This document shows, in pieces, positions 1 to 6,683 of a DNA stretch of 11,910 nucleotides (positions within the stretch are counted from its first letter, which is position 1; each line of letters opens with the position of its first letter). The DNA lies in contig JBJXGP010000293.1 in NCBI GenBank assembly GCA_046160425.1, forward strand, positions 1 through 11,910. The letters are read 5' to 3'. The DNA comes from JAQCEJ01 sp046160425. GTDB taxonomy: Bacteria; Planctomycetota; Planctomycetia; Planctomycetales; Planctomycetaceae. The notes below the pieces were generated by a model. It had not been told where the DNA came from. It searched no databases and was given only the letters and a program-made list of their open reading frames with translations. A program made the position numbers and the translations under genes.

Positions 1-1
1 G

Positions 2-949
2 GTCTCCGACCGCATTTGCCGTTTTCCCGGTCGCCAAACCGTCAGTGCGATTGTCGGCGCGATTTGCGTGATTCTCGGCATCTGGATCGTCAATCGCCCC
101 GATGCGCTCGGCGTGTATTGGGTGCTCGTCGTCGTCTCGTCCGTACTCGGAATCTTGCTCATCATGCCGATCGGCGGGGCCGACATGCCGGTCGCCATTG
201 CCTTGCTGAATTCGTATTCGGGACTCGCCGGAGCAGCGACGGGGTTCGTCCTCAACAACAATTCGCTGATCATCACCGGTTCTCTCGTGGGTGCATCGGG
301 GATCATTCTCAGTCAGATCATGTGCAAGGCGATGAATCGTTCGCTTGCCAACGTTCTTTCGGGTGCGGTGGGGGGCGAAATCTCCGTCGGACCGAGCGCC
401 GATGCCGTCTATGCAGGAAAAGTCAAATCGACGACGGCCGAAGAGATCGCCATGCTCTTCGACTCGGCAAGGCGCGTTGTCATCGTCCCAGGTTACGGCC
501 TGGCAGTGTCTCAGGCGCAGCACGCCGTTCGCGATCTGTCGCAACTGCTCGAAGATCGCGGCATCGAAGTCGAATTCGCCATTCATCCCGTGGCGGGACG
601 CATGCCCGGCCATATGAACGTGCTGCTCGCCGAGGCCGACGTTCCATACGACAAGCTCAAGGAGTTGGATGAAATCAATTCCAGTTTCGAGCGGACGGAC
701 GTGGTACTTGTGATCGGCGCGAACGACGTCGTCAATCCCGTGGCCCGGACCGATCCCAAAAGTCCTATCGCCGGGATGCCGATTCTGGATGTCGACAAGG
801 CACGGACGGTCGTAATCATCAAGCGGAGTCTCAGCCCCGGTTTTGCGGGCATTCCCAACCCGCTCTTTGCCGCCGACAACGCCCTCATGTTCTACCACGA
901 CGGCCGCAAAGCGATCATGGAACTCATCGCGGCGATGAAGGGTATGTGA
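2..949 (+). CDS. pntB: NAD(P) transhydrogenase subunit beta, 3' part
   Basis: This is the C-terminal 315 residues of PntB. The gene starts left of the window and the reading frame is open from base 2. PntB is the inner-membrane beta subunit of the proton-translocating transhydrogenase, which couples proton flow to hydride transfer between NADH and NADP+ together with PntA. Four hydrophobic segments are visible at fragment residues about 14-30, 38-58, 62-84 and 88-107, the last helices of domain II. Domain III, the NADP(H)-binding Rossmann domain, runs from about residue 147. It shows GYGLAVSQAQH (164-174), HPVAGRMPGH (195-204), NDVVNP (241-246) and KRSLSPGFAGIPNPLF (274-289), all typical of the family. 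E. coli PntB has about 460 residues, so roughly the first third is missing only because of the window edge. pntA would be expected upstream. The C-terminus looks intact. The codon choice is GC-rich, with no TTA, CTA, ATA or AGA codon in the fragment. Confidence 0.96.
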   Translation, partial: VSDRICRFPGRQTVSAIVGAICVILGIWIVNRPDALGVYWVLVVVSSVLGILLIMPIGGADMPVAIALLNSYSGLAGAATGFVLNNNSLIITGSLVGASGIILSQIMCKAMNRSLANVLSGAVGGEISVGPSADAVYAGKVKSTTAEEIAMLFDSARRVVIVPGYGLAVSQAQHAVRDLSQLLEDRGIEVEFAIHPVAGRMPGHMNVLLAEADVPYDKLKELDEINSSFERTDVVLVIGANDVVNPVARTDPKSPIAGMPILDVDKARTVVIIKRSLSPGFAGIPNPLFAADNALMFYHDGRKAIMELIAAMKGM

Positions 950-951
950 TC

Positions 952-991
952 TTGGGAAATCGCAGTGAATCCTTACTCACAAATTTCCCAA
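952..991. terminator. Candidate stem-loop between convergent genes
   Basis: TTGGGAAAT (952-960) is the exact reverse complement of ATTTCCCAA (983-991). Inside the 22-base loop a second short pair, GTGA (965-968) with TCAC (977-980), can extend the structure. It lies just after the pntB stop and includes the last codons of the oppositely transcribed aldo/keto reductase, so it could stop transcription from both sides. Neither strand has a T-tract after the stem, so it is not a canonical intrinsic terminator and may instead be an RNA 3'-end stabiliser or chance. Confidence 0.35.
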
Positions 992-1885
992 TCGCTGCCG
1001 AAGTTCGTCGCTCATTCCCGCTTGTTGCGCGTGTAGCGCCTGGTCGATGTGCGACGGGCTGCGGGCGCCGACGAGCATCGTGGTGATGCCGGGTGTTCCC
1101 AGCACCCACGCGATCGACAGATCGATCAGCGAACGATTGCATTCCTGCGAAATGTGTTGCAATCCTTCCAGCACGCGGAAACCGGGTTCGGTGAAGTAGA
1201 TCGGCTGGTGGCCGGGGATGATATCGAACCGCGTCCCTTTGGGGACCACTCCACCGCGGCTGTATTTTCCCGTCAGAAAACCGGCGCCGAGCGGACTGTA
1301 ACTCATCACGCCGATCTGCTGGTCGATGCACAACGGCAAGAGGTCCGCCTCGATTTCCCGCTGCACCAGATTATACGGCGGCTGGACCGATTCGAAGCGG
1401 ATAGCGGATTGTCGGGCCGCGCGAATCAGCGATTTGGCCAGATGCCAGGTTTTCCAGTTACTGACGCCGATATAGCGAACTTTTCCCTGCTGGACGAGAG
1501 CCTCGAGTGCTCCCAGCGTTTCATCGAGGTGAGTTTGCACATCCCAGTTGTGAAGCTGAAACAAGTCGATGTGATCGGTCTTCAACCGCTGCAAACTCGC
1601 TTCGGCTGAGGTGGTCACTCGCTCCTGCGTCAGCTTGCCCGAAACCTTCGTCGCCAACACGATCTTATCGCGGACTTTTCGCGCATCGATCCAATCCCCA
1701 AGAACCGATTCAGAGGCTCCTTTGGAATAGGCTTCGGCGGTATCGAATAGCGTGATTCCCCGGCTGATCGCGTGATCGAGCACCGCAAACGAAGCGTCGC
1801 GATCGATTTCGCGCCCGAATGTGACGCACCCCATGCCGATTGCGCTGACTTTGAGTTTGGTTTGCCCGAGTTGACGGTATTCCAT
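977..1885 (-). CDS. Aldo/keto reductase
   Basis: This is a 302-residue soluble NADPH-dependent oxidoreductase of the aldo/keto reductase superfamily, a TIM barrel that reduces aldehydes and ketones. The N-terminus (MEYRQLGQTKLKVSAIGMGC) is the usual first strand of the bacterial YghZ/YajO-like branch. All four catalytic residues can be placed: D48 and Y53 in FDTAEAY, K80 in VLATK, and H112 in FQLHNWD. Further family motifs are GKVRYIGVSNW (135-144), a YSPLG segment (196-200) and LVGARSPSHIDQAL (271-284), which fits the NADP phosphate-binding region. Family members usually have 300-340 residues, so it appears complete. The ATG at 1885 follows a short purine stretch (GGAG, only one base before ATG). 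It lies 71 bases after the DUF1501 stop on the same strand and may be the last gene of that operon, although the gap is large enough for its own promoter. The real substrate cannot be told from sequence. Confidence 0.92.
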   Translation of the reverse strand: MEYRQLGQTKLKVSAIGMGCVTFGREIDRDASFAVLDHAISRGITLFDTAEAYSKGASESVLGDWIDARKVRDKIVLATKVSGKLTQERVTTSAEASLQRLKTDHIDLFQLHNWDVQTHLDETLGALEALVQQGKVRYIGVSNWKTWHLAKSLIRAARQSAIRFESVQPPYNLVQREIEADLLPLCIDQQIGVMSYSPLGAGFLTGKYSRGGVVPKGTRFDIIPGHQPIYFTEPGFRVLEGLQHISQECNRSLIDLSIAWVLGTPGITTMLVGARSPSHIDQALHAQQAGMSDELRQRLGNL

Positions 1886-1956
1886 GCTCCGTGACCTTCA
1901 TGTGAAATCGATAAAACGGCTAACATAGTCGACGGAGGGAAGATCATCAATTACTA

Positions 1957-3438
1957 CTACGAAAAAATCTTCCGGCACGGGATTCCCTCGTTCAACGTCG
2001 GGCGTTCGGGTTGTCCCTTATGAGGATACGAAAGCCGAAGATTGTCTATCCCCAGCAGGTGCAGCATGGTGGCGTGCAGATCGTGGACGTGCAGTCGATC
2101 TTCGATCGCATGCAACCCGATTTCGTCGGTCGCGCCGATGGTTTGCCCTCCTTTGACTCCGCCGCCGGCCATCCACATCGTAAATCCATACGGATTATGA
2201 TCGCGGCCGTCCCCTTTTTCGCTCATCGGCGTGCGGCCGAATTCACCTCCCCAGACGACTAGAGTTTCATCGAGCAGACCCCGCTGCTTCAGATCCTTGA
2301 GCAATCCGGCGACCGGTTTGTCGGATGCTTTGCAGTTGGTCGCGTGATTTTTTTCGATCCCCGCGTGCGCATCCCATACGCGTCCCGACCCGTGATACAG
2401 TTGCACAAAGCGGACACCTCGTTCGACCAGTCGCCGCGCCAACAGGCAATTCCGGCCAAAGACATCGGTTTCCGCCTCGCCGATCCCGTACAGTGACTGT
2501 GTTTCCTCGGTCTCTTCGCCGAGATTGACGGCGATCGGCGCTGCGGCCTGCATGCGAAAGGCGAGTTCGTAGCTTTTGATTCGTGCTTCGAGTTCCGTTT
2601 GTTCGGTCCGCTTTGATTCGTGATTTCGATTGAGCTGATCGAGAAATGCGAGTTTGCCCTGCTGTCGAATCACGCTGATTCCCTGTGGAGTCGACAGGTT
2701 CTGAATCGGTTCTTCACCCGGCAGGAACGCCGTTCCCTGATAGGCGGCGGGCATGAAGCCGGCACTCCAGTTGCGCGGTCCATTGATGACTTTACCGGGA
2801 TGATCCTCGATCACGACGAACGAGGGGAGATTCTGGTTTTCAGTACCGAGCCCATAACTCACCCATGCTCCGAGCGACGGCCTGCCGCCGATGATCGATC
2901 CGGTGTTCATTTGGCAGACGCCGTTCGAATGATTGAGCCCGTTGGCCCAGCAAGAGCGAATTACGCACAAATCGTCGGCACAAGCGGCAATGTGCGGCAG
3001 CCAGTCGCTGATCCATAGTCCGCTTTGTCCGTGTTGCTTCCATGACCGCTTATCGGCGAGCAGGGGGGCATCGTATTCCCCCATCGGTGTGATCACAGGT
3101 TGGAAACTCGGCGGCAACTGTTGCCCTGCCAGTTCACGCAGTTTTGGTTTCGGATCGAACAAATCGATGTGGCTCGGTCCCCCCTCTAGAAATACAAATA
3201 TAATGCTTTTCGCACGGGGCGGGTGATGCGATTGACCGTGAACGAAATTAACCGTTGGCTTCGTCGCTTCGTCATCGGCTCGAACGGATTGTTCCAGGCA
3301 CGCCAATGCCAGCGCACCGAATCCCGCACCGCCGGTTTCGAGCAATTCTCGACGCGAGATTGGCGGCGTTTTGGGTTGAGATGGTGTATTTTTCGGATGC
3401 CCGTGCATACCGTTGATTCCTATAAGGTTAGTCGACAT
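1957..3438 (-). CDS. DUF1501 (alkaline phosphatase/sulfatase-like) Tat-exported protein
   Basis: This 493-residue protein belongs to the DUF1501 family, which has an alkaline-phosphatase/sulfatase-like fold and is strongly expanded in planctomycetes. The molecular function is not established. The N-terminus has a twin-arginine-type signal: SRRELLETGG (28-37) followed by a short hydrophobic stretch (38-48), so export in folded form is likely. Family motifs seen are FLEGGPSHIDLFDPKP (83-98), NSG-type core segments around WANGLNHSNGVCQMNTG (164-180), WDAHAGIEKNH (355-365), WGGEFGRTP (396-404), GRDHNPYGF followed by AGGGVKGG (411-431), and VHDLHATMLHLLGID (451-465). The length is normal for the family. 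The ATG at 3438 lies inside the last codons of the upstream gene (an ATGTCGACTAA overlap of 11 bases) and has no Shine-Dalgarno sequence, suggesting re-initiation by coupled translation. An in-frame ATG at 3408 is an alternative start. The usual partner is the adjacent cytochrome/DUF1553 protein. Confidence 0.95.
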   Translation of the reverse strand: MSTNLIGINGMHGHPKNTPSQPKTPPISRRELLETGGAGFGALALACLEQSVRADDEATKPTVNFVHGQSHHPPRAKSIIFVFLEGGPSHIDLFDPKPKLRELAGQQLPPSFQPVITPMGEYDAPLLADKRSWKQHGQSGLWISDWLPHIAACADDLCVIRSCWANGLNHSNGVCQMNTGSIIGGRPSLGAWVSYGLGTENQNLPSFVVIEDHPGKVINGPRNWSAGFMPAAYQGTAFLPGEEPIQNLSTPQGISVIRQQGKLAFLDQLNRNHESKRTEQTELEARIKSYELAFRMQAAAPIAVNLGEETEETQSLYGIGEAETDVFGRNCLLARRLVERGVRFVQLYHGSGRVWDAHAGIEKNHATNCKASDKPVAGLLKDLKQRGLLDETLVVWGGEFGRTPMSEKGDGRDHNPYGFTMWMAGGGVKGGQTIGATDEIGLHAIEDRLHVHDLHATMLHLLGIDNLRLSYPHKGQPERPTLNEGIPCRKIFS

Positions 3439-6061
3439 ACAAGAATTCGCTGGAGTTCAGTATCGCGTGACAAAAATCGATCAATGCCGCGCGATGAGGA
3501 TCGATGTCTTCAGCAACGGACGTATTTTGTTCATCGCTTTTTGGCGCTGAATTGATGGTCCGTTCTTGTCGGATGCGTTCGGATTGCTCTTTCAGAAATT
3601 CGATGGCCGACCGCACGCTTTCTGCAACGGGTGGATGTCCAAACGCCAGACGATATGCTTGATCGACGACCTCCTCATCGGTGAGTTGCAGTGTCGTTAA
3701 TCGATCGGCAAATGCTTTGGCGCGAGCTAGCGTCCACGAACCGTTGATCAAGAGCAGGGATTGCGTCGGGGTCGTCGTGGTATTTCGCTGCGAGATGCTG
3801 TTGAAGTTATCCGGAGCATCAAAAACATCCAGCAATGGATCGCGTTTGTTGCGGATCACCTTCGTGTAGATCGTGCGTCGTAACGCGTCACCGTCGGCAC
3901 TCGGTCCGCCGCGTTGTGTATCGAGTTCGCCGCTGACCGACAACATGGCATCGCGAATCTGTTCGGCATCGAGTCGGCGGACGTGCATTTTCCAGAGCCA
4001 GCGATTTCCGGGATCTTTCGTGCTCGCGACTTCCGAAGTCATCACGAGTGATTCTTGTCGATACGTCGCCGAGGTGACGATCGTGCGGTGCAGACTTTTG
4101 AATCGCCATCCTCCCTCCAGGAATCGTTGCGTCAGCCAGTCGAGCAGTTCCGGATGACTCGGGGCGTCTCCGAGTTTTCCGAAATTGCTGGGAGTGGCCG
4201 CCAGTCCGCGACCGAAATGATATTGCCAGACTCGGTTGACGATCACGCGAGTCGTCAACGGGTTCTGGGGATCCGTGATCCAGCGAGCGAGCGCCAACCG
4301 TCGCCCCGTCGAATTCGGCAAGTTGTCGATCTCCGCATTCAACGGATCGAGCACCGAAAGATAACCCGGCAAGATGTCGGACTGATCGACGTCGTGGGGA
4401 ATCACCGTCGTCGGTGCGTCGGGACCGTAATCGGTCACCGTGAATGCAATCGGTAACGATGGCGGTTTCAATGGTTCGAGTTCGGCGAGTTGCTTCTTCA
4501 GATCCTGGTACTTTGTCTTTGCATCCCCTTCGAGCTGCTTTTCGACATCGATTCGATCGAGTTCCGCCTGCACCTGACGATACGCCAGCGTCGCCAGTTG
4601 ATGCTCGAGAGGTAATCGTGTGCCGGCTGCTTTTTGCATCATCGGCCTGATATCGAGCGGAAATTTATTGATCGCAGCCGCGAGGACTCGTTCTCGGTGC
4701 GGATGTTCGATCACATCGATCTGTCGGCGCAGTTCGGCGGTTTGCGTCTGCCATGCAGACAATTTCTGCTGATAGGCGTCGACTTCTTCGGTCGTTCCGA
4801 AAAACAGATCATCGCGCGGCAGCAGTGGAGAGAAAAACGCTTTCAATCGATAATAGTCCCGCTGCAAGATCGGGTCGAACTTGTGATTGTGGCACCGCGC
4901 ACAGCCGATGCTCATCCCCAGAAACACATCCCCCGTGACGTCGGTCATGTCATTCAGGATCGTATCCCACTGTGTCCGCACGTCGCGTTGATTGTATTCG
5001 TAGATCCAGTGTCTCAAGTACCCAGTGGCGGCGAGAATTTCGGGATCGCGCGGAGCGATTTCGTCTCCCGCGAGTTGTTCGAGGACGAAGCGGTCGTAAG
5101 GCTTATCGCCATTGAACGACTGCACGACATAGTCGCGATAGCGCCACGCCTCCGGCCGATAATCGTCCTGCTTGTAGCCGTCGGATTCCGCATAACGCAC
5201 GAGATCGAGCCAGTGCCTTGCCCATTTCTCGCCGTAGCGCGGATCATCCAGCAATCGATCGACCAGGCGTTCGTATGCATCGTCGGCGGTATCCGCGAGA
5301 AACGCATCAATATCTGAAGGCGTCGGCGGCAGGCCGATGAGATCAAAATGAATGCGGCGAATGAGAGTCAACTTGTCAGCCGACGGTGCTGGGGATATCC
5401 CTTCATCGATTAACCGCCTGAGAATGAAGCGGTCGATTTCATTGCGACACCAGGAATCGACACCCACGTCGGGCGGAGAACTTTGACGTAAGGGCTGAAA
5501 CGCCCAATACGCGCGGTCTGAGTCGGTGATCGCCGATCCGAATCCGGTCGAATGTTCTGATTTCAGCGTTTCGGGCCAGACCGCCCCGTCGCGCACCCAT
5601 TGAGTCAATGCGGTGATTTCGTCGTCAGATAATTTGCCCGACGGCGGCATTTCCAGCGACTTGAAATTGATCGCATCGATGAGCAGGCTCTCGTCCGGTT
5701 TTCCGGGTACGATAGCCGAACCGTTTTCGCCGCCGCGTAAGATCGAAGTCCGCGAGTCGAGACGCAGCTTTCCGTTTTGTTTGGAGGGGCCATGACATTT
5801 GAAGCATTTCTCCGACAGCAGCGGACGAATGCTCATTTCGAAAAAACGCTCCTGATCGGCGTTGATCTCACGTTCGGGCGGGGGAGCTTCTCCCGCACAA
5901 TCCTGACCGACTGCCGTTGATAAGCCAACGATTGCAACGAATATCAGTGCGCATGTCGAATGGCGGAGAAAACCATCGGCCGTCAGCCGTCGCGTTCGAC
6001 AACGGCTCAGGTATTCGTTTCGTCGGTAATGAATACTGCACCACATGGATGTTGCTTTCAT
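3428..6061 (-). CDS. PSCyt1/DUF1549/DUF1553 planctomycete cytochrome protein
   Basis: This 877-residue protein has the classic planctomycete arrangement. A basic N-terminal region is followed by a hydrophobic signal segment (about 35-50). Next is a PSCyt1 cytochrome c domain (about 68-165) with the haem motif CFKCH (86-90) and a likely axial Met in LEMPP (M138). DUF1549 (about 205-412) carries a second CxxCH, in GCARCHNHKFDPI (386-398). A charged, possibly coiled-coil linker covers about 425-530. DUF1553 (about 585-835) starts with GRRLALARWITDPQNPLTTR and ends near the conserved HAILNSSEFLYVD tail (865-877). Family knowledge: these proteins are exported, probably haem-containing, and occur next to DUF1501 proteins. 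A role in periplasmic redox or polymer breakdown has been suggested but is not proven. It is the first gene of the leftward block. I keep the ATG at 6061, but an ATG at 6046 is equally possible because neither has a clear ribosome binding site. The roughly 34 residues before the hydrophobic segment are long for a signal peptide. Confidence 0.95.
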   Translation of the reverse strand: MKATSMWCSIHYRRNEYLSRCRTRRLTADGFLRHSTCALIFVAIVGLSTAVGQDCAGEAPPPEREINADQERFFEMSIRPLLSEKCFKCHGPSKQNGKLRLDSRTSILRGGENGSAIVPGKPDESLLIDAINFKSLEMPPSGKLSDDEITALTQWVRDGAVWPETLKSEHSTGFGSAITDSDRAYWAFQPLRQSSPPDVGVDSWCRNEIDRFILRRLIDEGISPAPSADKLTLIRRIHFDLIGLPPTPSDIDAFLADTADDAYERLVDRLLDDPRYGEKWARHWLDLVRYAESDGYKQDDYRPEAWRYRDYVVQSFNGDKPYDRFVLEQLAGDEIAPRDPEILAATGYLRHWIYEYNQRDVRTQWDTILNDMTDVTGDVFLGMSIGCARCHNHKFDPILQRDYYRLKAFFSPLLPRDDLFFGTTEEVDAYQQKLSAWQTQTAELRRQIDVIEHPHRERVLAAAINKFPLDIRPMMQKAAGTRLPLEHQLATLAYRQVQAELDRIDVEKQLEGDAKTKYQDLKKQLAELEPLKPPSLPIAFTVTDYGPDAPTTVIPHDVDQSDILPGYLSVLDPLNAEIDNLPNSTGRRLALARWITDPQNPLTTRVIVNRVWQYHFGRGLAATPSNFGKLGDAPSHPELLDWLTQRFLEGGWRFKSLHRTIVTSATYRQESLVMTSEVASTKDPGNRWLWKMHVRRLDAEQIRDAMLSVSGELDTQRGGPSADGDALRRTIYTKVIRNKRDPLLDVFDAPDNFNSISQRNTTTTPTQSLLLINGSWTLARAKAFADRLTTLQLTDEEVVDQAYRLAFGHPPVAESVRSAIEFLKEQSERIRQERTINSAPKSDEQNTSVAEDIDPHRAALIDFCHAILNSSEFLYVD

Positions 6062-6435
6062 CCGGCGGAATCAGGCGATCGATCTCATCACAAGAATGTT
6101 CGTTGGCATCATATCGAGGCCGCCGTGCCCCGGTATCGTTTGGTGGACACGCCCTTGCATCTTATCAGGAGTTTCATCGACAGTCCTCCCCAAAGGCTGT
6201 GGTCATTCAATTTCTTCCAGAACGCCGCCGCGTCAGTTTCCCGTTTGATATGGTTCAATTCAGGATACCGATGATCGCCGCCTCAACAAAGAAAATCGTG
6301 TGAACCAAAGGCAACATGACCGTGTCGTCATTTGAGACATCAACGTCAACAGTCGTAAGGAATGGAATACCATGAACCGCTACGAGTGCGTTTTCGCATC
6401 CGGGATGGATTTGAATCGGTTGAGACCATTTGAAA
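6062..6435. other. Intergenic region without a supportable gene
   Basis: This stretch lies between the divergent cytochrome gene and the tRNA. It must hold the promoter of the leftward operon. On the minus strand TATGAT (6113 to 6108) is a possible -10, but no convincing -35 sits at the right distance, so I do not annotate it. The open frames here have no recognisable family and at least one runs through the tRNA. I see no long repeats, riboswitch-like structure or mobile element. Confidence 0.6.
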
Positions 6436-6464
6436 TTGCTCAATCGGAATTCATCGTGTAGAAT
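6436..6464 (+). promoter_or_regulatory. Candidate promoter of tRNA-Ser
   Basis: TAGAAT (6459-6464) matches the sigma70 -10 consensus at five of six bases. TTGCTC (6436-6441), 17 bases upstream, keeps the TTG of the -35 box. Transcription would start near 6471, giving a leader of about 20 bases before the tRNA. The -35 is weak, so this is a prediction from spacing and position only. Confidence 0.45.
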
Positions 6465-6490
6465 GTCGCCCGCTTGGAGGAATCGTATTG

Positions 6491-6577
6491 GGAGAGGTGG
6501 CAGAGTGGCCGATTGCACCGGTCTTGAAAACCGGAGTGGATTCACGTCCACCGGGAGTTCGAATCTCCCCCTCTCCG
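6491..6577 (+). tRNA. tRNA-Ser(UGA)
   Basis: The cloverleaf can be folded by eye. The acceptor stem is GGAGAGG (6491-6497) with CCTCTCC (6570-6576), plus discriminator G at 6577. The anticodon stem CCGGT/ACCGG (6518-6522 and 6530-6534) holds the loop CTTGAAA, with anticodon TGA at 6525-6527. A long variable arm GTGGA...TCCAC marks it as class II, as expected for serine. The T arm is GGGAG-TTCGAAT-CTCCC (6553-6569). It reads UCA codons and, by wobble, other UCN codons. No CCA is encoded after the discriminator (CTTG follows), so the CCA must be added by the nucleotidyltransferase. Confidence 0.97.
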
Positions 6578-6589
6578 CTTGATTTTTGA

Positions 6590-6618
6590 TTGGAAATCTC
6601 AGGACTTCATGCTGTAAT
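6590..6618 (+). promoter_or_regulatory. Candidate sigma70-like promoter of the giant gene
   Basis: TTGGAA (6590-6595) and TGTAAT (6613-6618) are separated by exactly 17 bases. Together they match nine of the twelve consensus bases. A start near 6625 would leave a leader of about 59 bases before the ATG at 6684. It lies downstream of the tRNA, so the giant gene need not depend on read-through from the tRNA promoter. This is a sequence match only. Confidence 0.4.
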
Positions 6619-6683
6619 GCGGGGTTTTCCGAATTTCCTGCATCCTGCGTGAATATGCACCTGTCCCCTTGAAAAACTATCCG

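Noticed and set aside
16..672. Plus-strand open frame of 218 codons overlapping pntB
   Set aside because: It is very rich in Arg and has no family motifs. The frame at 2-949 carries clear PntB motifs over the same bases.
924..1331. Minus-strand open frame of 135 codons at the convergence point
   Set aside because: It lies out of frame inside the aldo/keto reductase gene, whose frame has all catalytic residues.
1049..1609. Plus-strand open frame of 186 codons
   Set aside because: It is antisense to the aldo/keto reductase, has no recognisable domain, and is a typical shadow frame in GC-rich DNA.
4634..5317. Plus-strand open frame of 227 codons
   Set aside because: It is antisense to the DUF1549 region of the cytochrome protein. 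The minus frame is conserved and continuous for 877 codons.
6108..6113. TATGAT on the minus strand as -10 of the leftward operon promoter
   Set aside because: No -35-like hexamer occurs 16-18 bases upstream (TACCGG at the 17-base position), so the match is not enough to annotate.
6430..6435. TTGAAA as -35 box for the tRNA promoter
   Set aside because: It lies 23 bases from the TAGAAT -10, too far for sigma70. TTGCTC at 6436 has the right 17-base spacing.
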